NCBI RefSeq assembly: GCF_000203815.1
Contig: NW_004457644.1
Coordinates: forward strand, 620,001-684,000
Origin: Cavenderia fasciculata
Taxonomy: Eukaryota > Evosea > Eumycetozoa > Acytosteliales > Cavenderiaceae
DNA: 64,000 bases
Reading direction: 5' to 3'
Shown here: in pieces, positions 33,070 to 46,700 of the stretch
How the letters are laid out: each line of letters opens with the position of its first letter
Position numbering within the stretch: position 1 is the stretch's first letter
Notes under the pieces: generated by a model
Databases searched by the model: none
The model's input: only the letters and a program-made list of their open reading frames with translations
Told to the model about the DNA's origin: nothing
Program-made: the position numbers and the translations under genes

Positions 33070-33878
33070 TTTTAAAAAGTACAATAATAATAAATAATAG
33101 AAAAAGGAAGATATATATAAAGTTTTATACAACTCAGCAGCGATGTGATGAAAAGTAAGAAAGAAACTGGGAAATTTAGATGAATGTTCGTTGTCTTTGT
33201 CTTTTTTTGATATTTAATATCAAATGAGATGATTAATAGGTAGGAAGGTAGTTGAGTAGTCTTGGTTTCACAAAAGTACACATATTGAAATACTGCAGAT
33301 CAATCTTGTTTTGCGATATATTATATTAGAAGAAGGAAGCGCATTTAATTTATATATTAGTTATTTATAATTATAAAAATATAAATATAATGCTGATGGT
33401 TGATCGATTCGATTAGTGTCATTAGGTCGGTCATGTGAGAGTAGTGCGTAATCTTTGATAAGACGGATGAATATAGTGATGAACTTTGATTTCAAATAAT
33501 TAGGAGCACCTAATGATCTGTTCTTGAGAAAGAAGGATAAAAACTCACAGTTTTGTCTAATATAAACTTGCAGCTTTTGTCATGTATGACCTTTTTTTTT
33601 TATTAAAGTGTCTCAATTTTATTCCTTCTTCTACTTTATCCCTTCTTTTTTTCATTTAGTTAGTAGCTGGTGTCAAATATAATAATAATAATATAATACC
33701 TAATACTATTATTATTTGTATAGTTTTGTGAATATTAAATCAACTTATCAATACCACCATCATCTATCTCATTCATTCATTCATACACACACATTTATAT
33801 ATTATAGTATATATATATATATTACCTATCCTATCCTATTCTATCATCATATTTAAAATATAACAATACATTTAAAAA
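33070..33878. promoter_or_regulatory. Divergent promoter region of the rtca and alxA genes
   Basis: An 809-bp AT-rich region between divergent ATGs. It contains an (AT)n tract near 33808-33822, a CCTAT repeat near 33824-33842 and an A-rich leader before the Alix ATG. No gene recognised. Confidence 0.5.
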
Positions 33879-36640
33879 ATGTTATCAGTAGATAGAAAGA
33901 GAACTGAAAAGGTTGATGTAATCAAACCTTTGACTAAATATATCAAGGAGCAATTTAGTAAAGAAGAAGCTGCCGATCATGAACAACAAATCAATACCTT
34001 GAGTTCACTTCGTGAAGATGTACGTAATCTTCAAGACAAGACAGAGACTTCCAAGGAAATGATTTGGAAGTATTACTCTATTCTCCAATCTTTAGAAATG
34101 AGATTCCCAATCTCTGAAAATAATGTAAGTAGTAGAAAAGAAAAAAGAAATAGAGAAATAAAATAGAGAGAGAAAACAAAAAGAACTCTATACTAATCTA
34201 AATACTCTTGTTTCTATAGGTCAGAATTCAATTCCCTTGGACAGATTGTTATAAACAAAGAAAATTTTCATTGTATAGTGTATTTTTTGAAAGAAGTTCA
34301 GTATTATTCAACTATGGTTCAATTATTAGTCAAATTGGAGCAACTCAAAATCGATCGACTGTTGAAGGTATCAAAAAGGCATGCAATTCATTCCAATCTG
34401 CATCTGGTATCTTTGCACACCTTAGAGAATACATTTCATCGCACCCAGAATGTTTCAATAGTCCAGATTTCTCTGCAGACTCACTTAGTCTATTATCAAA
34501 TTTGATGATTGCTCAAGCTCAAGAGTGTATCTATGAAAAGGCTGCCATTGACAATATGAGTGACTCTATTCAATCTAAATTGGCCATGCAAACTGCTGAA
34601 TACTATGATACTGTCTACCAATTAACAAATTCAAATGCTTTAAAAAGTCTTGTTGATAGAGTAAGTAAATAGTAAACAAATGATTGACTATAGATAGAGT
34701 CATTAATTTTATTTTTTTCTCTTCTTTTTCTTTTTTTTACTTATTTAGACATGGACAGCAATTTCTTATACAAAATCATTTATATTCAAAGCACTTGCAT
34801 TCTACAAATATGCAACTGGATTGGAACAAGCTGCTCAATTTGGTGAACAAGTAGCTAGACTCACCATGGCAGTTGAATCTATCAACCAAGCTAAAGTTAA
34901 TATTCCAAAAACTGCTGTTGTTGAATTTAAGGACTTTTTAGATAAAACTGCAAATGTAAATATAATTATATAATAATGAATAATAATAATAATAACTTTA
35001 TATGGAAGAGTTTGATATTTATTTTCTATTTCTTTTTATAGATTATTATAAAAGCATTTGAATCTGCTAAAAAGGATAATGATACAATTTATCATGATGT
35101 AGTTCCACAATCACATAAATTATCAGCATTGGAAAAGAAACCAATGGCAAAGTCATTACCAATTCCAGAAATCACCTCTAGTGATCCATTCTCTCATCTC
35201 GTACCATACTCTGTAAAGGAAGATGCTGCTTTCTACAATGATCAAAAAGAACAATTAATCAAAAAAGAATTGGAAAATATTAAATATCATAATGAATCAG
35301 CTAAAGCGTAAGTAAAAAAAAATTATCCAAAGAGATAGATGAATTATTTTATTTATTTAATTTATTTAATTTTATTATTATTTTTTTTTTATAGAACATT
35401 ATTATCAATGAATTTACCAGGAGCTATTGAAGCATTGGAAATTGGAATTCCAAAGGCATTACAAGAAAAGATGGATTTGGTGAAATCAGAAAGAGGAGTA
35501 GAGACTGTGAGTGATCTTTTGAGATCACTACAACAACTCTATGAAGAGGATCATTCGATTTGTCAATCGTCGAATAAATTGTTGGACAAGGAGGAGGAAG
35601 AGGACAATGGAATGAGACAACAGTACCAGTCGGCATGGCACCGTACTCCATCCTACACTTTGACGGCCAATCTCCGTCAAGACTTGGCCAAATACACTAG
35701 CAACTTGTCGCACTCGTCAAAGAGCGACGCATTTATCCGCAAAAAATTTGAGGATGCCAAGTCGTTGATTGCTGCACTCGAGTCACAAGACGAGGTTGTA
35801 CAATTGTTGCCATCCAACATTATGCCACTCAACCAAATCCCAGAGGTTGCCAACCTCAAGGCGTCGATTAAATCACTCGACAATCTTATGGCTGCTCGGG
35901 AACAAATCGGTGAAAAGTTCAAGCAATTGTCACTCAAGGACGACATTACTGTCAAGCTTATCAGTCCTCCAGGTCGCGACCGTCAACAAGTGTTTAATGA
36001 GGAGATATTAAAGTACGAACCACTCCAAACACAACTCAATGACAACTTCCTCAAACAAGAACCATTGCTCGAGTCAATCCGTCAGGAAAACGAAAAGTTT
36101 GTTCGTACCAACAGCAAACACGGTAGTCAACGTGAAGAGATTTTACAAAGATTTGCCAATGCCTTCAAGACCTACAACGAACTCAAATCCAATCTCGGTG
36201 AAGGTATCCAATTCTATACCAATTTCCAAGAGATTTTATTAAAGTTTAAGAGTCGTTGTGAAGACTTTGTCAATGAACGTCAAAAGGAAAAGAATGAACT
36301 TGTCAGACAGATCTCGGCTGGTGTCTCTCCCTATGGCGGATCTCCATCAACCAATGTCGATTACAACAAACCACCAGTCCCATCAAATGTACAATTAAAT
36401 TCACCCATTTACAAACAACAACAACAACAACAGTATCAACAACCTCCACCACCAGCCTATACACCATATCAACCACAACCATATGGTGCTCCACCTCCAA
36501 ATTCCTATTCAGCTCCACCAGTATCTTTTGGTGCTCCTCCTCCATCTTTTTCAGCTCCACCAGCTTCTTTTGGTGCTCCTCCACCTTATACTTATAATCA
36601 GAATCAACAACAAAATAATAACAATGGTAGACAATATTAA
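33879..36640 (+). CDS. alxA: Alix/Bro1-domain ESCRT-associated protein
   Basis: Cytosolic adaptor linking ESCRT-III and ALG-2-type proteins in endosomal sorting, the dictyostelid Alix. Exons 33879-34124, 34220-34660, 34749-34955, 35042-35307 and 35395-36640 give 801 residues, a normal Alix length. The Bro1 domain (about 1-380) includes FPWTDCY, ERSSVLFNYGSIISQIG and LMIAQAQECIYEKA. The coiled V domain (about 385-700) follows, with YEEDHSICQSSNKLL. The C-terminal Pro-rich tail has a Gln run and repeated FGAPPPSFSAPP-type units that could bind SH3 or penta-EF-hand partners. The start Met at 33879 immediately begins the Bro1 fold. Gene symbol follows the D. discoideum name. Confidence 0.96.
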
Positions 36641-37071
36641 AATTAATAGGTAAATCAAAATAATAAATAATAAAAAAACAATTTTCTAAAAAATCATTTC
36701 TCTATCGCGATTGTACAAAATGTTAGTACTAAGCCGAAAAGCTGCAGTCAGAGGAGCAGTTGTTATTGTAGGGCTCTGCTCGTCTTAGTCTAATAAAATA
36801 CTTATCTCGGCTCTCTCTCATGTTCTTTTTTTTTCTCAAAAAAAAAGTGGGGGTTTTCCACTGATTTTCTCTACAAACTTTCAGAATTCGATCACATGGA
36901 TCATCAAGTTTAAAAGATCAAAATTTTAATTTACAATTGTATTAACATTTATATTTCTGTTTATTTATTTATTCCAACATTCAATCGATCTATATTTTCT
37001 CTCTCTCTCTCTCTCTCTCTCATCCCATCCATCCATTCAATCACCTTGATATCAAACAATTTTTAAAAAAA
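36641..37071. promoter_or_regulatory. Intergenic upstream of the RBR gene, with a structured element
   Basis: A 431-bp spacer between two plus-strand genes. Its first half contains a nested stem structure (36723-36793, described separately); its second half has a CT microsatellite (about 37000-37020) and the A-rich leader before the ATG at 37072. Confidence 0.5.
36723..36793. other. Nested stem structure, candidate small structured RNA
   Basis: The outer arms TTAG-T-ACTAAG (36723-36733) and CTTAGTCTAA (36784-36793) pair over 10 bp with one bulged T. Inside, GAGCAG (36754-36759) pairs with CTGCTC (36776-36781) around a 16-base loop. The block is much richer in GC than its surroundings. It could be a small ncRNA or a 3'-UTR/5'-leader structure. 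It lacks the CCUUACAGCAA motif that I associate with dictyostelid class I RNAs. Strand is unknown. Confidence 0.35.
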
Positions 37072-40000
37072 ATGGCATCACACAAACAAACCCAATCATT
37101 ATACGTAGAATGTCAATTTCCAGACATTAGAAAGAGAATTTATGTTTCATTGGTTGATGAAAATGTAAGAATCCCATATATTACTATTACATTCACTCCT
37201 TCTTATCTTGATGATTAATTAATTAAAAATTATTTTAATTTTTTGGTTTTAGATTTTTCAATCAGTTGTTGTTCAACAAGATTGGACTTTAAAATGTTTA
37301 TTAAATTATTTAAAATCATCATTTAAAGTTTCAGATTCTATTAAATATGTATCATTATTTACAACTGATAAAGTAATGATTACATCATTGGATGTATTGG
37401 TTCATAATCAGGTACTTAGATTGACACCTGGTATTGAAACTCCAATCATCCCATATGTCATTCAACAACAACAACCAGAGAAAAAACAACCAACCTCTAC
37501 TCTTATTCATGATAGATCAGAAGTTGATCATTCAGATGATAATAAGAGTTTATATGATTTATCATATGATTGTAAAAATCCATTCCTAGATATATTCTAT
37601 GAATTGAAAAGACAATACAAACATTTGATTCAAATTGGAGAATCAAAACCATATACTGCAACTCTCTACCTTGCCTCACATTGTGATAGAACTGATTCAT
37701 CGGCATGGATAGTATTCAAAAATGACATGCAACCCGATCAATTCACCTATTCCATCCATATGGCCTCGGCCATTGCACTAGAGTATCGATTGAAACAAAA
37801 TTTCAAAAATCTTACATCAGTCTATCAACTCCCACAAGTATTGGAAGCAGTCATGTTAACCTTTCAAGATTACTATCAAAAGGCACCTGGTAACGCCAAG
37901 TATCCTGCTTATATGGATGGTGAATTAGTCTCTTTCTTCCCATCAGATTATATTGAAGTTAATTCAATTACTAAAGTAAGTGTCAAAACAAACCCAAAAA
38001 CAAATAATACTTTGTTTTAAACTTTTACTTACTTTTACTTTGTAGTCACAATTCATATTAGAATGTAAGGAGATTGAAAATAAGATTAGTCAATCTTTGG
38101 GAGTTTGTCAATCAATTATTAAGAATTTATTATTCAAGTTTAAATTATCAAGTATTAAATGTACTGGTTATATCAATAAGAATTTAAAAGGACATCTTGA
38201 CAAGAATGATGTTCGTCATTTGAAATTCATTGATACCGACGGTCAATCATGTCCCATTTGTTTTGATGATGATTTGACAGTTGACCAAATCGTTCAATTG
38301 GCATGTGGACATTACATGTGTACACCATGTTTTACTCAATTCATCGATACTGAAGTTGAACATGGCTTGGGCAATGGATTCCCCATTCAATGTCCAGATG
38401 TACATTGTCCACTCATTATCGATTCATCAACCATTTCAGCAACCTTGACCAAGAGTAATCTATTTGAGAATTTCAAGACTCAATTATTTAGAGATTACAA
38501 GATTTCATCTGGTAGTCCTCAATGTGCCGTTAAAAATTGTAAACATATGATCCTAAATAATCCAGATCTCCAATTGGTGCTCCCATTCAGTGGATGTACA
38601 TGTCAATCAACTCTATGTTATCATTGTGGTGCATCTGCCTATCACTGGCCACACTATTGCAAGGGTAACCTCAATGAATTATTCAACGAAGATTTAGAAA
38701 CTATTAAATATCTCTTGGCAACTTCAACTCTTTGTCCATCTTGTCAATATCCTGTTCAAAAAACAAGTAAGCATAAATATAGAATAGAAAATAGAAAAAA
38801 GAAAGAGTAGAGATATTAATATTTATTTATTTATTTATTTATTTATTTGTAGCCGGATGTAATCATATTAAATGTGGAATATGTAATACTGACTTTTGTT
38901 ATGTTTGTGGACTAAAATATGTAAATGGAGGTCATCCATTGATCAATGGAGCGTATGGGTGCCCTGGAGACCAAAGACGTAAGCTATTGATTGCCAAGGG
39001 TGTTGAAAAGTCTGTTGGTTTAAAGGCAAGTACATTGTTGGCCTTGCATGGAAATCCAGATTCACCAGCTCGATTCCTCATTGTTCAATTCCAAGAGTTT
39101 TCAAAATCTTTAGAAGGTAACTTTGCTAGAAAGGATTACCAAGGGATCAAGGAAAAGGCCGATTACTGTGTTTCGCTATTCAAAGAATACTTGGAGGAAA
39201 AATTAAAAAAGAATGGAAAGAGAAGAAAGGAGATCGTCGATGAAATTCAAAAATGTACTCATGCCATTGCCTCGAGATTCCAAATTAAAAAGAATGGTCA
39301 TAGCCATATCGAACCTCATGTTGATGACCGTATCAAGATCAAGACAGTGTCATGTACTCTATCAATCAATGGTGTGTTGGATGAAGGTATCAATCTCTTT
39401 GTAAAGACAAACATGTCTGAATGGAAGATTGATATTTTAGAATCACTCGGTCTCTCTATGACAAAAGACAACGAATCCAAATTTACAAATTATCTCAACA
39501 AAATGATCATCTATAATCTTGGTGGAAATATCATCAAGTCTTCCAGACACGTTGTATTGGGTGAAAGAATCTTTATAGCTCTTCAAGGTGAAGATTATCT
39601 TGATCCACAAATCCCAAATGAAAATGAAATATCACCAAGACCATCCTCATCTCCAACTGGTTCATCATCAAACAAGAAACGATCCAATAAGAGATCATCA
39701 TCTCCACCACCACCACCACCACCTTCATCATCTCCATCAAATATCTATCAAGAATTGGAGGATTTAAGATCCAACCCAATTTACAGAGATGCTGCTGTCT
39801 ATAATAATGAAGAAGATGAACAACTTGCATTGCTCAGACTCCAAGTCAACGGTGAATTAAAACATCTTTTAGTTGATCAAGAACATGGTGACAGTGATGA
39901 TGATGACATTGCCGATCAATGGGAAGATTGTTTCGACCAAGGCGAAGAAGAAGATTGGGAATTGATTGAACAACTTGAACAAATCAAACAAATGGAAAAG

Positions 40001-40270
40001 ATGGAAAAGATGAAACAAGAAAAGACCAATCATCACGAGTTTCAAGTTGATGCTCTTGGATGGCAAGTATTCCCAGCTATTCCAAGTTCACCAAGTCGAC
40101 CACTCTCTATTCCATGTGGTTTGTCGGCAACCAAGAAGAATATCAGTACCAACCATAATCATTTGGAAGATTTCTTGGATGATGATTTTTTGGAAAAGTA
40201 TGATTCTGTTATCGAAAATTTTGAAAAGGTTCATAAGAAATTACTCTACCCATTACCACCATGGAATTAA
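37072..40270 (+). CDS. Large RBR (RING-IBR-RING) E3 ubiquitin ligase
   Basis: Exons 37072-37164, 37253-37975, 38046-38766 and 38853-40270 give 984 residues. RING1 (about 333-390) has CPICFDD, CGHYMCTPC and CPDVHC. The IBR has QCAVKNC, CTC, CYHC and YC ligands. RING2 has CPSC, then GCNHIKC, CGICNTDFCYVC; the Cys of GCNHIKC (split by the last intron) is the position of the catalytic Cys in Ariadne/Parkin-type ligases. The roughly 330-residue N-terminal region and the C-terminal region, with a Ser/Pro-rich linker, an acidic stretch and FEKVHKKLLYPLPPWN at the end, resemble no family I know, so this is probably a lineage-specific RBR rather than an Ariadne orthologue. Substrate unknown. Confidence 0.92.
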
Positions 40271-41511
40271 TCAATTAATAAATAATTAATAATACCCCTC
40301 TGATGACATTCCTCTCTCCAACAAAGAGAGAGTGTGTCATCAGTAAAATTGGGAGTTTGTATGATTTTTCATACAAAAGTAAACAAAGAGTAAATTGAAC
40401 AACAATGGTAAATTATTTATTTATTTGTTGGGGGGTAATAAAAATAGAGTTGAATCGATATTAAATCTAGATTGGTTGGATGATCAAAGATCTATTGATT
40501 GATTGATATCATATGTCTCTATCTCTCGACATTCATTCCATTTCTCTTGTCATCTAGAACCCACATATATGGTATATATGTGTATGACCCAGATTTGGTA
40601 GTGTTAGTGTGAGGTTGTGTTTGATGGGAAAATACGATTGATTGGTTTACACAGAAGTGGTGTGGGAACGGTTTGGTTTGGATAGTGGTGAACTCCATCC
40701 ATCAATTTAAATACCCCCCCTATAGTGTGACTGTAGAATGATGGATGAAAGTGGTGGTTCTAAAAAGTAAGTGTTGCAACGGGTAATGTTTATATACAAC
40801 AAACATTGCTGCTGTTGCTAAATCGGGGTGATGCGTTGTGGCAAATGAAACTTGTTGCAACATCTATCTATGGCAATTCTTACTTTTCAACTTGTTTGTT
40901 GTTGCTGTTGTTTGTTGTTATTCTTGTTTGATAATCCATCCTCCTTCATAAATCAAATATATTTAATATATCCACAAACAACTATAACTATAATTATCCT
41001 CCTACCTCTTTGTCTGGGTTGATATCAAAAAAGGACACCACTTCACTTTCATCATTGTTGATATCATCACATTGCACTACATTGACACATTGTTTAATCA
41101 CCAATCACATTGTTACTGTAAACAAAAGAAGAAGAGAAGAAGGTGATCACAACAAAAAAAACCAACACAAATTATTATAATCAAATAATTAAATTATTTT
41201 CCTCGTCGACTGCGACCTTGTTCTCTTGTTGTTATAATAATTGCCAATTCATACATTTTAAAGAAAAAACAGAACATCAATCAGAGTGCTCTAACTTGTC
41301 TATCGTTTATTCATCGAATTCTCTCTCTTCTTTAAAGAATTCTTACAAATAATATTCAATTAATCATTCCTCCTCCTCTATCTCTTTAATATTACATTGC
41401 AACAATTGTTTGTTTCCTTTTTTCAAAGTATTTTTTTTTTTAATTCTTTTAAATATTTTTCCAAGATAGATAGAATCCAGCCAGCAGCCAGACCTTCCTT
41501 ACCTTATTTAA
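40271..41511. other. 1.2-kb intergenic region between the RBR and BAR genes
   Basis: AT-rich with several CA/GT-rich patches. A strong hairpin lies at its left edge (40300-40343). An ACATATAT/ATATATGT inverted repeat occurs near 40563-40581. The rest up to 41511 is the presumed promoter and leader of the BAR gene; a 69-codon frame at 41143-41352 begins with GTG and is not supported. Confidence 0.5.
40300..40343. repeat. Strong imperfect hairpin just after the RBR stop codon
   Basis: The left arm CTGATGACA (40300-40308) and right arm TGTCATCAG (40335-40343) are perfectly complementary, and inside them CTCTCTC (40312-40318) pairs with GAGAGAG (40326-40332) with a CAACAAA loop. The structure starts 30 bp after the stop codon, so it would lie in the 3' UTR or just past the cleavage site. 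Confidence 0.7.
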
Positions 41512-43123
41512 ATGATGGAACCAACACCAAAAGCAATGTCGTATGATGGCAAAGTAGTAATAGCCTCTTCAACCCCAACCACTAATAATCATTCATCTTA
41601 TTCCTCTTCTTCTTCCTCATCATCGTCATCAAATTATTCTCATTCACACTCCAATTCAAATAGTAATGGTAGTTATATGCCATCAAAATATAATAGTAAA
41701 GCTAAACCACCTACCTCCTCTGCCTCATCCTCATCGGGTATTTCTGGAACGTCATCATCATCATCATCAAGTTCATCGACCAAAATAACATCACCCAATC
41801 AAATTGAAGGATTTACAGCACATCATTATAGAAGTACTAAAACATCTCCCCCAAAGAGTAGATTCAACCATAGATATTCTCAACAATATGCAACATCTCC
41901 ACTACCATCATCATCATCATCATCATCACATTCCTCACATTCTCAAAACAAAGGACCAACATCAATTTCCAATACATCCATTTCATCCAATGGAAGTGGT
42001 GGTGGTAGCAGTGGAAGTGGAAGTGGAAGTGGAAATCAATCACCAACTTCATCATCCAAAGATGGAAATAATAAATCAAAAATGAAGAGACTGTCACTCA
42101 CCGTATCAGTATCAACACAAAAATATTTAGAAAAGATTGGTCGTCAATCAAGTATTGGTGCCGATACCGATGACATTAAAGAATTAAAAGTATTACTTCG
42201 AAACATTAAACAAGATATTAGAAATATGAAAACAAAAGGAAAACAACATATATTTTCAATTGAAAGTATGTAATAATTAAAATATTAAATATTTTTTATT
42301 TCTTTGGACACTAACAAACTCTTTTTTGTTTAGAGGATATGGCAAGAATTCAATTTAGTGAAGTAATGAAAATCATGAGTGATAATTCATTACATAAGAC
42401 CGATGTAGGTAAAGCACTCAATGAATTGGGTGAACAAATATCAACGTTTGAAGAAAACACCAAAGAGGATTATGTCAATGGTTTGAATGGTCTATTGGAA
42501 CCATTAATGGTATTTTATGAAAGTGAACTAAGAAAAACAAGAGAATTAAAAAGAGTATGCAAATATATATAAATATATAAATATTTATATAATATATATA
42601 CCAAATGTAATATGTAATTATTAATGTATATCTTTATTTATTTATTTATTTTCTAAATTTAGAAACAAAATATAATTAGAATTAGATATGAACAAGCATC
42701 ACAAAATTTACATGAAATTAGAAAGAAACATGATCCAACATCATCTAAAACGAAACAAGCTAAAAAGGAAGAAGATGATATCAAAGCACAATACAATCAA
42801 ACAACACTAGAGTTTATAGAATCAATGAAAACAACCAAAAAGAAATTACAAGGAAATCTTGGAACAATGATAAAAGAATACGCTGAAATGCAAATCGATT
42901 TTTATAGAGAGGCAATGGAAAGTTGGGAAGGTAAATATTAATTAAACCATATTTTAATATTTAATGATATTAATTTCTATATTTTATTTAATTTTTAGAA
43001 TTCCAAGAGGATTTAGAATCAATTATACCAGATAGAGATGACGATGAAATAGTTGATGATGCAGATGATGAAGATAAAAATGATGAATCAAGTGAAGAAG
43101 AGTCAAGTGATTCAAGTGACTAA
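41512..43123 (+). CDS. BAR-domain protein with Ser-rich N-terminus
   Basis: Exons 41512-42265, 42334-42554, 42663-42930 and 42999-43123 give 455 residues; phases 1, 0 and 1 all close. The first 200 residues are Ser/Asn/His/Gly-rich and probably disordered. From about 205 to 430 there is a long helical region, with QFSEVMKIMSDN, DVGKALNELGEQISTFEEN, LNGLLEPLMVFYESEL, IIRIRYEQASQNL and MIKEYAEMQIDFYREAMESW, which is the pattern of a BAR domain dimerising on curved membranes. The tail is acidic (DDADDEDKNDESSEEESS). It is likely a membrane-curvature protein of endocytic or endosomal traffic. No SH3, PX or PH domain is visible. The exact BAR subfamily (arfaptin-, ASAP- or PICK-like) is open. Confidence 0.85.
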
Positions 43124-43725
43124 ATCAATTAAACCCTCAATATATATTTTTTTTTATTTATATACACCAACAACAACAACAACAACATTACTAATAACAA
43201 CTACGCACATAATAATAATAATTTGGATTAATATTATCCACAATAATAACAACATCAACACAACCAGAACACATCATCATCATTTAAAAAAAAAGGAATT
43301 GGATAACTACTTGTTCCTTTTTTGTATTTAATTTATTTTATTTATTTATTTATTTATTATTTATTTATTTAAAAATCACATCAAAACTATAATAATAAAA
43401 CAACATTATATATATATATTTAGATATATAAATATATCTTTCTTTCTTTCTTTACTTGGTCTCGGTTTTAAGAGTCTCCCATTGCCCGTTGCTTTGAATG
43501 AAAAGTCGCCACCAATTTCGATTTTGTGGTTTTTCAATTTTTTTTTAATAAACAGAGAACTGGGAGAGAGAATCATTATTCGAGAGAGATATTTGTTGTT
43601 ATAGAGTAGTACTACTATTGATAGCTATTGTTATCTCTTACCTACTATCATTATAATTGTTTTATATATTTGTAACAAGAAAGATATACATATATAGTTT
43701 AGTATAGAATAGAATAGTAGAAGGG
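43124..43725. promoter_or_regulatory. Intergenic upstream of the FAM21 gene
   Basis: A 602-bp spacer with TTAT repeats near 43333-43372 and a less AT-rich patch near 43458-43530. In the latter, TCTCCCA (43475-43481) and TGGGAGA (43561-43567) form a 7-bp inverted repeat 79 bases apart. It probably holds the FAM21 promoter. Confidence 0.4.
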
Positions 43726-46700
43726 ATGTCAGAGTCAGTCTCTACCCCAGCAACAGCAGTAGCAGCCGATGGTGCTGCTTCCTCAGAGACACCATCATGG
43801 AAGAAGATTTGGTCATTAGGTGAAATGAAAGATGATTCAAAGACATGGACTTTAGCATCTGATGCAGGTGTATGTTTATAAGAGGAAGAGAATGAAGAAC
43901 ATTAATGTTAAATGTATAACATATCCTTATTTATCTTTCTATCTATCCTAATTATAGTTATTAAATTATATGCAAGATTTTGCCAATAGATTGATTAATC
44001 AAACAAAGGAACTTGAAAATCATGTAGATAGTTTGGTTCACGATGTTAAATCAACTCATGTTAAAGTACACAATACATTTGACCAATTCCTTATGTTGTC
44101 TCATTCACAATTTATTGAAAATGTTTGTCCACCTGAATAGTTAAACTATATCATTATCTCAATTATATTGACCTCCTCCTCCTCCTCCTCCTCCTCGTCC
44201 ATTTACATTTTCTAACTATATTTAGAGAGTATATGAAGATAATTCAGAGATTGAAAAGGTTGAAGAAACAACAACAACAACCGAAACTACACAAGAACTT
44301 ACAGAGGAAATGTTGATTCCAAAGTTTACAAGAGCGATTGCATTGGGTCTTACTGCATTGGACAAGGCAAATTTAATGAACTCTGCGATGGAACAATCTG
44401 AAACTACACCAACCGATATTGCCAACGGGGTCGATGGTAGCAATGTCGATTTATTGCTTGCCGATGGATCTGTATCACCAAGTGCCGCTACAGCCGCTGA
44501 CAAAAAGGTTGAAAAACTTGATCATTATCTTAGATATCCATTACCACATATCATTGGTTCACAACAATTTAAAGATGATGATTATTGTGGTCTTTTCATT
44601 GAAGGTAAGAGAAAGAAAAAGAAATAACCATATGACCAAATACTTATTTAATTAATTTAGAATCAGATACTGAATCTAGTGAATCAGAAGTTAGTGAATC
44701 TGAATCTGAATCTGAATCTGAAATTGATGAAGAAAAACCATTAGAAGGAACGGATTCATTACCCATTTCTACTGGTGGTGTTCCACCTCCATTCTTTGGT
44801 GAAGAGGATGATATTAGACCAACTACCTCTGGCATGTTTGGTGATTCTGCTATTTCAACTCAACCAGTAAGTTTTAAAAAAAAAAAGATTTAAGATTGTT
44901 TATTATTTGTTTATTTATTTATTTCTTTTTTAGGAGGAACAAGGCGAATCATCATTATTTGATGATGATATATTTGGTGGTGGAGGATCAAGTTCAAATT
45001 CAACTGCAAACAAACCAAAATCAACATTTACTTCATCACTTTCAGATATTCTTGGTGATGATGATAATGATATTTTTGGAGATAAAAAACAACAACAAGC
45101 TCCTGCCGAAAAGAGAGATGGATTCCAAGACGAATTGGCTGCTGCCATTGGATCAGGACCAAAGAAACCAACCAAGTCTGAAGATGAAGAATCAAAGGAT
45201 GGTTTATTCGAAGAAGAGGATAAACCAGCTGCCAAACCAAAGAAAACAAGATCAATCTTTGATGATGAAGATGAAGATGATTTGTTTGCTCCCAAATCCT
45301 CCTCATCATCTGCAAAGAAAAAAGTTACATTTGATGATTCAATGTTTGATGATTCCCCAGCAAACAACAAAACAACAACTACTTCCTCCTCCTCCTCAAC
45401 CACTCAAAAGAAATCACTTGGAGATCTTTTCTCTTCTGAATTTTTGGATGATGAACCAGCTCCAAAGAAATCAACTTCCTCTTCATCCTCCTCCTCCTCG
45501 TCTACTAAAAAGTCATTAAGTTTCTTGGATGATGATGGTGATGACTTGTTATTTGCACCAAAACCAAAAAAGAAAGAAACTATAAAGGTGGAAGAACCAG
45601 TAGTTGAAGAAGAAAAACCAGCAGCTGCTACTGTATCTTCTCCTCTAGGAGATATAGAAGAACCAGAAGTTAAACCACAACAAGAAGTTAAAAAGAAACC
45701 AATTGGTGGAGTTAAATTGTTTGACTTTGGAGATGTTGGAGAAGACGAATTGTTTTCAGCCAAGAAAAAAGATACCAAAAAGAAAGACACTACATCTGAT
45801 ATTTTGGGTCTCGATGGTGATATGTTGGATCGTCCAAACATCGCAGCCAAGAAGCACGTACCAAAGAAATACGATGACTCTTCTGATATTTTGGGACTTG
45901 GAGGTGCTGCACCAGTAGCAGCAGAGAAAAAGGAAGAAAAGAAACCAGCTAAAAAGGATTTCTTTAACGATCTCGATGATGATGAAATCATTAAACCAAA
46001 GAAAAAAGAAGAAGAATCAAAACCAACAGCAGCAGCAGCAGCAGCAGCAGTTCAAGAAGAAAAGAAGATTGAAGAACCAACAAAACCAGTGGTTGTTGAA
46101 GAAGAAAAACCAGTCAAGAAAACAATTGGACCATTGGGTGATGTCATGGAGGAAGAAATTATTGTTAAACCCAAAAAGGTTGAAGAAAAGAAGATTGAAG
46201 AACCAACAACAACAAAACCAGTGGAAGAAAAGAAACCAAAGAAATCATTTTTCGATGATATCGATGAAAGTAATCCTTTGGGTACAAAGGAAACAACCCC
46301 AGTCATTGCCACCAAACCTAAAGAAGAAGTTGTTGTTGCCGCCGCTCCAAAGAAATCATTCTTTGATGACATTGATGACAAACCAACAAAAAAGACAGAA
46401 GAAAAGAAAAAGAAATCATTTTTCGACGACATTGACGATAAACCACTCACCAGTGGTTCAACAAGTGACTCTGATTCATTATTTGGAGGTGTTTCAAAGA
46501 AACCATCGTCATCATCACAAGAAAAGAAACAAGTTGTATCAGATCCATTTGATATCAAGGGAACAAATGATGATAATAGTTTATTTGGAATTGCAAAGAA
46601 ACCAGCACAACCAAAACAACAAGAAACTGCAGTCGACCCACTCGGAAATGGTTCATCAACCCAAGCTCCAGCTGCTGCAACTACAACCAAAAAGACAGAC

